Below, piece after piece: positions 1 through 11,590 of a stretch of 64,000 bases of DNA (position 1 is its first letter; each line of letters begins with the position of its first letter). Location of the stretch: the NCBI GenBank assembly GCA_029891345.1, contig CM056995.1, positions 216,756,547-216,820,546 on the forward strand, in the 5' to 3' direction. Made by a program: the position numbers and the translations under genes. The notes under the pieces were generated by a model. The model saw only the letters and a program-made list of their open reading frames with translations. It ran no database searches and was not told the DNA's origin. The DNA comes from Dryococelus australis. Taxonomy: Eukaryota > Arthropoda > Insecta > Phasmatodea > Phasmatidae.

Positions 1-560
1 GAGTTGAGAAATTAAGCATTCTTATTTTTCGTAGACAGCAGAGAATGCAAAACGATAACTCTGCGATCTTAATCGGAGCATCATACGATAATTCCTTTGT
101 TGGCTTAGTCTTTTTTTTTTTTAATTATCGTTTTTACCATTTTCTCTATACTCTGGAAAATAGTTGTGGCTAAGTGCTAGTGAAAATTCTTATTCAAGTG
201 TCTGTGAAGAAATTCTTTGAGGTACTATTAAACACGAGGAATAGGTAAATCATAACGAAAACATGGTGTAATGAAAATCTTTTGAGCCAAACTGGCGCAT
301 AAAACCAATCTACGTTAACACAACCGGGGGGAGACGAGGAAGACAGTAAGTTAAAACTTACAATTTTGTGCTGATCTCACGCAAATTAGTTTACCACATC
401 GTGGGCACAGACACAACCAACTCACGAGTACGGAAGATGCCAGTGTTGCGCGGGTCTTGCCATCGAAGTAAATTATAGACAGACACCAAGAACCGAAAGG
501 AATGAGGATAATCTACTTGCGGAGCAGATAAGCACTCTTTAACATCAAGCAACTTTTATT
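1..560. other. No gene seen
   Basis: AT-rich sequence with short poly-T and no ORF, splice-bounded exon or repeat that I can match elsewhere in the window. Confidence 0.5.
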
Positions 561-569
561 AAAGATTGC

Positions 570-722
570 TCACTCTAAAATGAGCAGATTTGCAAAATAT
601 TTACTTTTATAATAATTTCACAGTTTCACTTGACCGACGTATGAATAAAGTGATGAGGCACACGACAATGTTAATTTTACATAAGGCGGAATAACACACA
701 ACGAGCAAAGTGCCCATTTTAA
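570..722 (-). mobile_element. MITE-A fragment
   Basis: An internal part of MITE-A in reverse orientation. The stretch with GACCGACGTATGAATAAAG and TTAATTTTACATAAGGCGGA matches complete copies at 10584 and 28641. The terminal GGCTGTTCACG sequence is absent on the left and decayed on the right. Confidence 0.6.
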
Positions 723-971
723 CAGGAAAGCCCTATATTTGTGGTTACTGCTTGTGTAATCACATTGTGACTGGGAATTTACGTCAATAAATTAGCCGTA
801 ATTGAACCAAGTGACAGATTAAAAAAAAAATCATTACAACTTGCCGCTGCTGTGACTTTATTAAACACATTAGCTGAATCAAAACATTGTTTAAAATAAG
901 TCTTTATTTAACTGATTGTAATCAACATTCTAAGTTAAAATTTTCGTATGTACGCTTAACACATGATTCAT

Positions 972-996
972 GTTTTTTTTTTTTTTTTTTTTTTTT
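972..996. repeat. Poly-T tract
   Basis: An uninterrupted run of about 25 T. It lies beside no recognisable retroelement, so I cannot say whether it is the complement of an old poly-A tail. Confidence 0.8.
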
Positions 997-1112
997 ATTG
1001 GTTTAGTATTTTGGTGACGATATCTTTGTTGATACCATGTCCCGAAAAAGTGAAATATCTCCCAAATCCAGAAAAAAATGTCTATCTCTTGAACAGCCTT
1101 TTAAGGGCTTTG

Positions 1113-1405
1113 CTTACAAAATTTGCAAACACGGAGTTTCAATGGAGAATCAATGTTAAAGAAATCCCTCCTAGTCAGTGCATCAGTTTTGAATAAAACT
1201 GTTTCGAATAAAATAATATTCACCTGTACTTCCTCAGAGAGTACAAAACGTTAATAAATTTTCAAATGCAAATATTAATACTTCTTTTTTTAATTGCCAA
1301 TATTAATTTTAAGTTTAAGAAATGAAAACTAATATAAAATTGACAAGATATCTTGACGTACCATTATTACTTAAGAAACGTCACGTAGAGTACGTTATGT
1401 GGCTG
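1113..1405 (+). repeat. Foldback repeat H, diverged copy
   Basis: Shares GGAGAATCAATGTTAAA, a TTTCTCAGAG-like block and TTACTTAAGAAACGTCACGTAG with the clearer copy at 9229-9642. Its second arm is lost or replaced by the SINE-2 fragment that begins at 1430. Confidence 0.5.
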
Positions 1406-1429
1406 CAGGCTTGAAATACTCGTTTTTAA

Positions 1430-1608
1430 ATTTTCGCAAGTGGGAATCGTGTCGGTCGATGCCGCTGGTTGGCGGGCTTTCTCGGGGACCACCCGTTTCC
1501 TACCGCCTTTTCATTCCGGCGCTTCACCCTGCTCACCTCAGTCACGCGTGTTGCCTCTCAAGACCTCGCTGTCAAGAGCCGCCTAAATCTCCTCACTCAC
1601 ACTAACTC
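1430..1608 (+). mobile_element. SINE-2, 5'-truncated copy
   Basis: Begins at TTTTCGCAAGTGGGAATC and matches the body of the full SINE-2 at 17867 (TCTCGGGGACCACCCGTTTC, CATTCCGGCGCTTCA). The tRNA-like head with A and B boxes is missing, as expected for a truncated retrotransposed copy. Confidence 0.75.
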
Positions 1609-2068
1609 ACTCGGTTTTTCAACGAAACTATTAAAAGGGCGTCCAAATATGCTGATCTACTAAGAGAACACACACTCATACGAAGGCTGTTCAGAGCTTT
1701 CAAGACGTCACGCACATTAGAAAAACAATTTCAAAGCACTCAAAAATGGACTAAATACGACTTTTTCAAAGTTGCGTGTGTCTAAATATACGCTTCAAAT
1801 ACATACAAAACTACTCAAAGGCCCTGCATTCAGCCTTCCTACAGACTTTTCACCAATAAAATAATAGAGCCACTGCTGAAGGTCCCATAGGTACACGCAG
1901 TGCGACAATACCACTGCGCGCCAGTTGAGAACCTTGCGCTTAGAGGCGATGGAATACTTGATGCGAGTGGCAGTGTCGCCTTATCGCTTCCGCAAGCGCG
2001 GAATACAGCGCTGTTCAAGATCCGGTAATTTTTCTCTGGATTTCATGGATATTTTGCAATTTTGTGAT

Positions 2069-2486
2069 AGGCTGTTCACGGTCAAATGAGCACTTTTGAA
2101 TGTCCTGCTTAGTATACACTTGTCTGCACGTTGTGTATTCTTCCACCTTATGTAAAATTAACATTGCCATAGTCCTCATCACTTAATTCAGGCGTATGTC
2201 AAGTAAAACTTTGAAATTATTAGAAAAGTATATATTTTACAGATCTGTTAATTTTTACACTTGGATGCATAAAAAAACAGAAAGGCAATTAAATAATTTA
2301 AGTTATTACAAATGGTTACCTAGCGCTTTTTATTCGACGTTAATATATAGAACTACTGTCCATACAACGTTACCAATATTAATGTGTGCTTGTCACTCAG
2401 TGCGTCCGTTAAAATATATGCAGGTAGGAACAGTGACATTGTTCTAAGGATGTTTTCAAAAGTGCTCACTTTGTCGTGAAAAGCCT
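2069..2486 (+). mobile_element. MITE-A, full-length copy (family description)
   Basis: The ~418-bp element starts AGGCTGTTCACGGT and ends TTTGTCGTGAAAAGCCT, a terminal inverted repeat of roughly 30 bp (consensus AGGCTGTTCACGGTAAAGTG, then AGCACTTTTGAAA). There is no coding capacity. The interior shows AT-rich blocks shared by all copies, such as TTAGAAAAGT, CAAATGGTTACCTA and TTCGACGTTAA. Several copies in the window are flanked by TA on both sides, which points to a TA-targeting DNA transposase (Tc1/mariner-like superfamily) as the mobilising source. That source is inferred, as no autonomous copy with these ends is present here. Confidence 0.85.
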
Positions 2487-2637
2487 TTAGTCATAAAGCA
2501 ATTAACAAAAATACTTAAGCATCGAAAATTACATATGTCGTGTTTTAAGTGCATTTATGATAATTTTAACGTAGAAAGTTGTTTCGTAGCGGCCATAACT
2601 TATAACGGTGGGGTGCAGCTGACGGAGATGAGATGCC

Positions 2638-2643
2638 TATAAA
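2638..2643 (+). promoter_or_regulatory. Isolated TATAAA in a GC-raised patch
   Basis: TATAAA sits about 40 bp before a strong donor-like CGCG|GTGAGT. Without a clear initiator element or a downstream exon it remains only a possible core promoter. Confidence 0.12.
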
Positions 2644-3044
2644 GGTGGAGAAGAGAGAGGTGTCCAAGGTCTGCCCGCGGTGAGTCACAGCCGGGTTGGA
2701 CGCCGTCCAGGGCGAGTGTTGGATCCGAAATACTTCTTCCTTCTACTAACTCTCGCCAGCGGCAGCGGCGCCTTTACACTAACACTGCCCACAGCCCGCC
2801 ACTCCGCCAACCCAATACTGATGCCAACTTTTAAACATACATTTTCACTAGGTCACAGCTGAGAATACACCAGTATCCAATAGGTTGGAAAAATATGTTT
2901 AACACTTGAATGCGGTACAGAAACATAGTACGTAGGAGCACACGGGCCTGAGATTTAATTTTATTCGCGTACTAGGCACAGCGATACGGTTGACAATAAC
3001 ACGTGCGACCAGCGCCAAATCGCACATACGCGCAAGGAGTTACG

Positions 3045-3297
3045 TGAAGAGATTTCGGCGGCTCTTAACAGTGAGGTTTTCAGAGCCGATGAGGGTTAAG
3101 CGAGGTGAGTATGGAGTAAGGCCGGAATGAAGGTGCGGGGAAAACGGGAGATCCCCGAGAAAACCCGCTGACCTGTGGCATCGTGCAGAATGATTCCCAC
3201 ATGCGAAAATCAATCCAGGTGTGACACCACCGGGAGTTGAACCCGATTCGCCTAGGTGAGAGGTGAGTAGTCTGACCATTGCACCGCTGTGGCCCCG
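3045..3297 (-). mobile_element. SINE-2, near full length
   Basis: Reverse complement of the SINE-2 body with a tRNA-like head at its right end (GGGGCCACAGCGGTGCAATG; B box near GGTTCAACTCCCG in reverse complement). It closely parallels the copy at 17867. Reading its ORF as a protein would be an artefact. Confidence 0.82.
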
Positions 3298-3361
3298 CAA
3301 GGTGATGAATCAGCGTGCAGTGCTTCTGGTCACACTTCCCTGTACAAATCAGGTTTGTATG

Positions 3362-3782
3362 GGCTATTCACGGTAAAATGAAAACTTCTGAAAACCCTGT
3401 TGTAGATATACTTGTATACCCGTTGTGTATTCACCCGCCTTATGTAAACTTTACATAGCCATGAGCCTCGTCACTTTATTCATGCATCGGTTAAGTGAAA
3501 CTGTGAAATTATTAGAAAAGTAAATATATTACAAATCTGCTAATTTTTCCTGGTCGATGCATTAAAAAAATAACGGAAACCGAAAGAAATCATTTAAGTT
3601 ATCACAAATGGCTACCTAGCACTTTTTATTTGAGTCCTAATATATGAAACTACTTTCCATCCCCTGTTACCAACTTTACTGGACGGATATCACTCAATAC
3701 GCCCGTTAAGATATATACAGGTAGCGACAGTGGTTTTTTTCTAAGGTTCTCTCAAACGTGCTCACTTTATCGTGAGCAGCCT
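3362..3782 (+). mobile_element. MITE-A, full-length copy
   Basis: Starts GGCTATTCACGGTAAAATG and ends TTTATCGTGAGCAGCCT. The internal landmarks are in the same order as at 2069. It lies 64 bp after the SINE-2 head. Confidence 0.85.
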
Positions 3783-4604
3783 TTAACAGTGGAACGTAAT
3801 TACAGGCGATGTAAGCCCACAGATGTAACTATGATTGTGCGGTTTTACTTTCCTTCTGACTCTTAAGGCCCCAGTTTAGCCGGTGCTTGAACTGCGTTGC
3901 AGAGTATTTGAAATACGCTCCAGTGTCCTGATCTACGAAAACAACACACATTTCAGACGCGAGGGCTGTTGAGTTACATACTTTCAAAATTTCACGCACG
4001 TTAGAAACACCATTTCAAAGTACTCCAATATAAAAATGCTAGCTAGCACATCTTAATATTGCTAAATTACTGTTCGCCTTCTATGTAAATTGATTGCTTA
4101 GTAGTACAGTTTCATTCATTTTCTTGAAAATGACGTGAACTCATTAGAGCAAGAGTGTGTTATTTTTAATTTTGACGGAAATTACTAACCAGTTGAAAAT
4201 ATAGTTTTTTTTACGTACCGGGATATTATCAGCATGTAAAATTTAATGACCAAAAAAGTTTGTGTCCGGTGGAGTTTCGTACTCACACCCAGAAGACGCG
4301 TGTCATAAGCGGTCGCTGCGACTTTACCTTTATACTACAAATTCACACAAGCGATGAAGTGTTTATATACTGTAGATATCGAAAAGTTTGAATTAATTTT
4401 TTCATTCAGTAGGTAATGTTTTAAGTATTCAGAACGGTTTTAAACAGTAATTGAAAGTTGTCATAGCCCATATTATTCGTCGTCGTTGTATTTTAAATAT
4501 ATTTGAAAGAGATTCAACCTCATGGATGTAAAATCAAGATGGAGGCGACCTTTTCAAATTTTCTTCATCAACTCGTTTCAAATAGTAGCCACGGGGACCA
4601 CCCT

Positions 4605-4799
4605 ACGCTCTGAAACTTCAATGTGATTGTGTGATTGGCCAGGTACGATAGACTTCTCCAATTACCAAACCTGGTACGAAATCTGGCCTTACAAAGTGGG
4701 AAATGCCATGGCGGGCCATACTAGCCCGCATACAGGTCGTTATGGTGGACCTTGCACAAGCTTTTACGTAATGTGGTATCGTTTAATATCGTCTTTAAT
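4605..4799 (-). mobile_element. MITE-F, one-ended copy
   Basis: From TACGCTCTGAAACTTC to a right end GGTATCGTTTAATATCG followed by TTAA at 4796-4799. It matches the reverse complement of the complete element at 9663. The other terminus is missing. Confidence 0.7.
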
Positions 4800-4807
4800 A
4801 ATACAGA

Positions 4808-5260
4808 GATGAAACATCCACTTGTACAGCCAGCCCGGCCTCTCACGCCAGCTAAATGCTGGAACGGCGATCGCCAATCAGCACCTTGTTATCTACAATT
4901 GGCAACCGTTCGCAGCACGCGGTAGCCAGTCAGACACGAGGCACGCGTTCCCTCAGCCTCGCGAAGCCAATCACAGAATGGGTTCGCCCACATCTAAGGA
5001 CCCGCCTCGTCATCTCGCCTCTCTGCGTACTGGTCCACGCTGTGATGCCGCCAACATTTAAAGGCAACTGCTTCCACGATTTTGGATATGGGTATATTCC
5101 TCCTCAATTAGTTAATTTACAGATTCAGCTTTCAAAACCCAAGCGTGTAAAGGCACAGGGAACATATTCAATGGTTATTTATAGAGCAAACTTTTTTCCA
5201 CGTGATTCCACCGCCAACCTTCACTCCAAGGTTGGGCCAACGTTGGAGAAATAACGCTGG
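4808..5260. other. GC-raised unique segment, no gene accepted
   Basis: A GC-richer stretch follows MITE-F, with overlapping open frames of 79 and 132 codons. Neither shows family motifs, and neither has splice-like or codon-usage support comparable to the chitinase exons. The tandem-like CCAACCTTCACTCCAAGGTTGG makes a short palindrome at its right edge. Confidence 0.4.
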
Positions 5261-7506
5261 CTAGACATCAAAATGTCATTAGGATATACTTTGTCACATC
5301 TTCGTCTTATTAGCTGGACGTCAACCTATTTTCGCTATTTGTCAGCCAAAGCCTTGTTGATATTTTACAACATCGGTGATATGTTGGTAAGATGTATTAT
5401 TATACACACAATAGCAATATTTGTTAGTAGTGTTTTAAATGAACATTATGAACTAACAAGAAATTTAAAATAGGTTCTCCTATTGCCACGTATATATATA
5501 TTTACCTTTCATTTTATGCTAGACAACATGCCGTTGGAAATATGCTCAGCGGAAATGGTGCGCAAACGCGCGGCCTACAGCTACGGCCTTGCTATGCTAT
5601 CCATTGCACCACACTAACAAAAGACGATGAGTGAAGTTGTGTGGGATATTTGCTGCCATTACAGTTCACTAAACCGTGACATATCCTTTACTTTATTAAT
5701 ACGTCATATTTTACTGCTTGTAATCTGTAGTTAACTATCATCCCATACGAAGTATCTTAGGAATTTAAGTTTATGCCTTACACTTGTCAGAATCGCCAAT
5801 ATCTCTTGTTAAGCAATTTGTGGGAGTTAGAGCGCGTAATGTGTAAAATTACGAGCAATAAAACGTGAATACTTTATCTTACATATATGTGAAAGGGTTC
5901 TTTAAGAAACGAAGGTCTGAATTTAAAAACAAGTTAATAATAATTTCCTGACTTAATTATTAACAATCCCCAAAAATATACTCTAAAATTAATTTATCAA
6001 CAATAACGGCTGTCGTTTGCAAGATAAAGCTAATATTTACATAATATACAGTTATATCAAAGAAATTAACTCAGAAAAACAGCTGGTCAGTCTATAAGTG
6101 AATAGTCTTTTAACACAAATTTAATAACTCTTAAAATTATATATTTTAGATCTGACGAGTCCGGTATTTAAAACGAAGTCGGTTATCAATCCTCCATTAA
6201 TCCGCCTATTTTAGTACAGAAAACACCAGTCTCTGCAGTCCGGAATGTCCTGTAGCACCCTGAGTGCTCCTACACACAGTAGCCCTCCACAAATGAATAC
6301 CTTGCTCTCCACAGCACTCAATCTCTCTCGTTTGTAGCCATGACACACACATCTGTGTTCACCATTCGCCACAATTCGCCAGGGGGCTAATTTTTCCACT
6401 CTGGTTCAAACCTCGCATAAGAAGTACGAAATATTTGAACTTTTTAAATATCATTTTTATGCATGGTAGAACACCCACATAACGATAATTAAAGACATTT
6501 TTACAATCTCTTTTTTTTTTAAACGGAAAGTACAGCAACCAACTTGGAAATTAACGGAGAGGTTCCGTGGAATTTCCGGAAAGTCCGTTTCTGAAAATCA
6601 ATGTGTCCGTAATTTTACGGAGAGTTTAGGGACACTTCTGAATAAATTTTTACCAGCACTTTTGCGTAAAATGAAGGATATTTTTTTTAAAACAGTGCGG
6701 AGATGGCCACCGAGGCTGGACACGCATGCTCGTTGCGGATGTCTGTGCGTAACTGTTCATCAGTGACTGGCTCTCTGCCAATATAATAACCGGTCCCTGG
6801 CCCTGGTCATTCATCATGGTGGACTTGTGAGACGTCTGGATACAGGACATCACCCAGAAATACATGGCGATGGCCCGGGGAGGAGGAAGGCTCGCCAATC
6901 TCTGTCCACAGAGATTCGGTAGGGACATTTGTTAGTAGTTTCGAAAATAGTTAAAACAAAAATCACCGGTGCCTGGACGAACAGCCGCATTCTTGAACTC
7001 ACTACATCAGGGTTCAGGACCCATTAGAAGCCCATACAAATGATAGTATCCCATTTATATGTTAACCCATCAATCATCATCCCAATACCCTCTGTAGTAG
7101 ACAGTGGTTTCTCTATAATTTTAATTATATCAAAAATGTATTTCCTTTCATATCTTTTAAAAATATGTTATTTATTACTTCCTTCAAATTAAATCCCCTC
7201 CGCCCAAATAAACCAAAATTGTAATTTAATTTAACTGATTATATAACAGAGCTCACGACTTTTAATTGGGATCAATGTGGTGGAGAGGGGATTGAAAAGA
7301 TGTCCAACGGTCCCCTTTTCAGCTACTACCCGATAAGAGAAATGAATAACGTTATATAGTTAGTACATCAATTAACTTTAATTTCAAAATATAATATAGT
7401 TCAGTTATGGCCAATGGCCTAGTACTGATCAAATTAGTAATTTCTTTGTTGTTGTTACCAATATAATGCCGAGTTGAATGTGGCCTAGTTAAATGTTGTC
7501 TCTTAA
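5261..7506. other. Intergenic or intronic sequence, no gene seen
   Basis: AT-rich sequence with scattered short ORFs. The open frames at 6211-6399 and 6650-6928 (- strand) have no recognisable domain. I saw no repeat shared with the rest of the window. Confidence 0.4.
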
Positions 7507-8190
7507 GCCCCCGTCACACTATCAAATTTCGCCTTCAACTATATTTGACAATAAAATTTGAGGACAAAATACGGCCATAAAATGTTTCCTTCCAACAAAT
7601 TTTATCAAGTAATCTTGAATGTGTTTGAAAATGTATCACACTGTCAAATTTTTTTTATTGGGAGAGTTTAATTTGAAATGTTACTATTTTCATAGTGAGC
7701 TATTGCTTTTGTTTTTCCATGCGGTTCATTACAGGAAGAAATGTAAGTAATATTGTAATTTATTTTCGTTTTATTAAGAAATTAAAATTTTATTTATGAG
7801 ATATGTTTCCTGTACAATGAAATAAATGCCTCTCAGTTCGTAATATTATGTGTAATATTCGCTGTAAATGGAATTCATATCCAGACATCTCCTACATAAA
7901 TTAATTATCTTCATAATTCACTTAGTTTCCAGCTATTGTTCGTTATTTTAAGTTTCTTGACGTCCATTTTTGTCGTGCACGATTCTGATTGGCTGAGACC
8001 GTCAATCATCAAACAAATTTTAGAACCGGTCCAATTTTCAAATGTTTGATGGAAACTGAAGCCATCCGACTTCCTCAGACAAAAATGGCGGCGTTAATGA
8101 CGATTCGATGACGTTATAACTGTCCAATTGTATATGACCAAACTGATTGGAAGCAGTTTGACGGAAAAATTCGACAGTGTGACAGAGGCT
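7507..8190 (+). mobile_element. MITE-D, full-length copy
   Basis: The ~684-bp non-coding element has ends GCCCCCGTCACACTATCAAA and, inverted, TTCGACAGTGTGACAGAGGC (a shared core of GTCACACTNTC). Internal segments, including TGTCGTGCACGATTCTGATT and CAAAAATGGCGGCG, recur in inverted order in the copy next to the first chitinase exon (37231-37732). Flanks are TAA and TTTA. Superfamily not assigned. Confidence 0.72.
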
Positions 8191-8946
8191 TTACGTAGAA
8201 TGATGTACTGTTAGTCATGTTCATTTTAGTAATTCATATTATGTGCGTCGCTGATGTAATCCTAAGTTGCAGAGTATCTTATGGAAACTGCAGCTGAATC
8301 AATATTTCTTCACCCGTGCATTTAAACAATGCGGATCTCGAAATATCACGGGAAACCCCATACAATTCAGTTACATTCATATCAAGTATTATTACTTCGG
8401 TGGCACTTAAAATGTTAATCAGTTTTCGAACAGTAAAATTACTTATATTTTTAATTTCAATAAAAATTAGTAGTTAACGTATTTTAAAATGACTTCTTAC
8501 GCTATTGAATTAATCAATGTGCGTATTATAAAATTGCAACAGTGGCAGAGCCAGCAAAAAAAAAACCCTTTAATTACAGTAACATAAATAATAAGCATAA
8601 TTATGCGGGCACAAGAATTCATCAGTATAAACAACCAGAATATGCAAGAAATGTGTATCACTCTGACATGCACGTACAAATTTTGATATCATTTTTAAGA
8701 TACTCCGCCTAAAAAAAATTTCATTCAGAAATTTTAACCACAAACCTTTAACGACAGTTAAAATTAATCTACCAGAATATCCATTGGTTGCAAGATTTCA
8801 ACTTTGTCCACTTGTTAGGCATTAAAACTGACCAAATCTGGTGGAAAACGCACTGAGTTGGCAATACTGCCGCCTGGCGCCCACAAATAGCTCGTACCTC
8901 CGCCAGCACCTGATAAAACACAGGCGACCTTCTTGTCCCGTCTGCT
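8191..8946. other. No gene seen
   Basis: AT-rich sequence without recognisable exons. From about 8860 it becomes GC-richer, with weak resemblance to 19190-19270. Confidence 0.4.
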
Positions 8947-8985
8947 ATACGCCTTTCACGGTAAAGTGAGCACTTTTTGAAGCTG
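8947..8985 (+). mobile_element. MITE-A solitary end
   Basis: CCTTTCACGGTAAAGTGAGC resembles one MITE-A terminus, but no matching interior or second end follows. Confidence 0.5.
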
Positions 8986-9228
8986 TTTCATCGAACATGA
9001 TAACCAATAAATACATTTCATTATGGCCTCGGACTTTTGGTTTCGGGGCTGGTGTAGCCAACGTTCAGGACGCCGTCTGGCTGCAGATATTGCGCATTTC
9101 CAAGGTGTAGGAGCGAGGAGGGGCTAAGGACGACCCAGGTGCGAGCATCGAATGTTTTGTCGCCCTTATGCAAAAAGCCACTGAACTGAAATGCACAGTC
9201 TGTCTGTCGTCGATCCGCCTCGTATGTC

Positions 9229-9642
9229 TTAACGGGCCTGCCTACCAAGCCGGCAGTCGCGAACTTCAAATGGGGAATCAATGTTAAACGGAATTCCTTC
9301 TCATTGCGTCAATTTAAATGATAACTATTTCAAACAAAAACACGTTGACGCGAATTTCTCAGAGGATATTGCTACATAAAATTATTTTGAAAATATTATT
9401 TACCCATTTTTTCCTTTGTTATGTGAAAATTTCAGTACTTACATTTTATAGAAAGCATGTTAAACAAAAAAAGTTGGCAAAATATTTTAACGTAGCATGA
9501 TTACTTAAGAAATTTCACGTAGAATACTTTTTATTTGAAATAGTTATCTTTAAAATTTGCGCAATGACAAGGAATTTCGTTTAACATTGATTCCTCATTT
9601 GAAATTTGCGGCTGCCGGCTTGGTAGGGAGGCCCGTTAAGTG
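9229..9642. repeat. Foldback repeat H (inverted arms around ~190 bp)
   Basis: The left arm, 9229 to about 9340 (CTTAACGGGCCTGCCTACCA onward), is repeated in reverse complement at about 9520-9642. Shared blocks include AAGCCGGCAG, GGAATCAATGTTAAACG, ATTCCTT and GATAACTATTTCAAA. Single-stranded, it would fold into a ~115-bp imperfect hairpin with an AT-rich loop. It is probably a foldback-type transposable element; a related half copy is at 1113. Confidence 0.75.
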
Positions 9643-9662
9643 GTGACTATTTATTTTACCGC

Positions 9663-9953
9663 TTAAAGGCGATATTACACGATACTAGATTCCGTAAAAG
9701 CTTGTACAAGGTCCGGCATAGCGGCCGTTATACCGACTAGTGTGGCACCCGTCGTAGCATTTCCCGCCTTGCACGGCCAGATTTCGTACCGGGTTTGTTA
9801 ATTGGACACGTCCTATTTTTCGTTGACAGGTTCCACACCGGCTTTCGTATCTGGCCAATCACATCGTAGTTTCAGAGCGTAAGGCGCTTCCCGGGCTTGT
9901 AGAAGCTTGTACAAGAACCAAGTACGGCTGCAGGTATCGTGTTATCGGCTTAA
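9663..9953 (+). mobile_element. MITE-F, full-length, TTAA-flanked
   Basis: The ~283-bp element lies between TTAA at 9663-9666 and TTAA at 9950-9953. Its ends are AGGCGATATTACACGATAC and, inverted, GCCGATAACACGATAC. Subterminal inverted copies of AAGCTTGTACAAG lie just inside each end. TTAA flanks are diagnostic of piggyBac-type targeting, so it is probably a piggyBac-mobilised MITE. It has no coding capacity. Confidence 0.78.
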
Positions 9954-10079
9954 GGAATTCCTAAAAACGTACAAGGCCTGCTAAGTACCACTGGAAACCA
10001 ATACATGAGATAACACACTTTGACTTATGTTGCACACGCCTTAACATAGAATTTAACGTTCTTCCTATGTAAACTTAGC

Positions 10080-10345
10080 TTAACGAGGAACGAGGCAGCA
10101 GGTCCGCGTTCCATGGCGAGTGAAAGTTGCCGCTGGTAGTTTGGCAACCTGCCGGTAGGGGCGCTGTAGTCGTCGCCACCGCGCCGACCTTGACTTTTAC
10201 CGCTAGAGGTCGACGCCGCAGCCGCGCGACGGCTAACGGAAAACGCATACGTCACGCTGATGAAACCGAAGGCGAATGTATTCCCGGCATAATCCACTCC
10301 TACTCCATGATGGCTTCTTCCCTACGTTAGGCAATACTACTTGAC
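10080..10345. other. GC-rich patch, no gene accepted
   Basis: A CpG-containing segment with overlapping ORFs on both strands and no family motif. It could be a decayed exon, a promoter or part of a repeat. Confidence 0.25.
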
Positions 10346-10434
10346 CTTCTTCGCTTCTTTTTTTTTTTTTTTTACCCGCTAGGCAGAGTGAGGCCATCCA
10401 GAAATAAGTGGTATAATCCATTCACCGTCACTTC

Positions 10435-11245
10435 ACACTTTTCTGAAACCCTGCTAAAGTTTTACTTCCAAGGTATTCCTCCGCCTCGTAATGGGAAATT
10501 ACACCAAAGGACAAGACACCGAATTCGTGCGCACTCACTTGTAATATTATTTTGCACGAGAACTATTTCTGACTAGCTCATTAAGGCTGTTCACGATAAA
10601 GTGAGCACTTTGAAATCAATCATAGAAAAAACTCGCTGCGTCCACCTGCATATATTTTAACGGGCGATCTGCGTGACATGCGCCCAATAAAGTTTGTAAC
10701 GTTGGAAGGAAAGTAGTTCCGTATCTAAGCGTCGAATAAACTACGTTGGGCAACCATTTGTAATAACTTAAATTATTTCTTTAGCTTTCTGTTTTTTTTT
10801 TATGCAGCCAAGTGTAATAATGAGCATTTCTGTAAAATTTATACTTTTCTAATAATTTCACATTTTCACACGACCGACGCATAAATAAAGTGATAATGCC
10901 CATGGCAGTGTTAATTTTACATAAGCCGGAAGCATACGCAACGGGAGTACAAGTAGATCTTAAGTAGGGCTATCAAAAGTGCTAATTTTGAACAACCTAT
11001 ACCAACAAACATTTATTCTCACTGTGTATTATTCATATAATTTGTATAAAATAAATACTATAATATATAAGTTAAACTTAAATTTAACGAAAACTATGAT
11101 AATTTTATGTTAACAGAGGTATAAAACGTCTGTGATACATTGCATATTTAGGTAATAACTAAACACGTCATACATGGGGTGGTTTTTCAAATGTTTGATT
11201 CATAAAGTGTGAAGAAATCGCATATACAGTTATAACATGAGGAAG
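10435..11245 (+). repeat. Repeat-G copy split by MITE-A
   Basis: Left part (CCCTGCTAAAGTTTTACTTCC to ACTATTTCTGACTAG) and right part (ACCAACAAAC to a TTTTTCAAATGTTTGATT-like block) match the uninterrupted copies at 36755 and 41515. The MITE-A at 10584-10998 sits exactly where those copies read CTAGGTATTACCAACAC. No coding capacity. Confidence 0.75.
10584..10998 (-). mobile_element. MITE-A inside repeat-G
   Basis: Starts AGGCTGTTCACGATAAAG and ends TTTTGAACAACCT. It is in reverse orientation and inserted within a repeat-G copy, so it is younger than that copy. Confidence 0.85.
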
Positions 11246-11590
11246 ATGTGAATAGTGGTAGAAGAGGTCTGTGGATACGTAAACATTTTCTTTAAACAGG
11301 CTATAGCCTTGTATAAATCAACGGCCACCGTTGATTTGGTTTCATTTATAAGGACAACAATTTTTTACGTTAAATATTAAATGCCAAGAAATAAGACGGA
11401 CGAGGAATAATTTAAATCATTGGTAATCAACAGGCAACCCGCATGCCACCTGTGACCCACCGAGTAATTCTAGATTTCTTGCGATCAGCGGACAATTTTT
11501 CAGCGAGAATTATTTCTGCACAAAATCTCCATCGTGTCCATGGTGTACCATAAATATACAGGGACAATGCTATGGTATTCTTTGATTTAG

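Noticed and set aside
3040..3300. 86-codon - strand ORF
   Set aside because: It is the SINE-2 sequence read in frame.
4856..5254. 132-codon + strand ORF
   Set aside because: No family similarity recognised, overlapping frames equally open, and no splice or codon support; left as a GC-raised segment.
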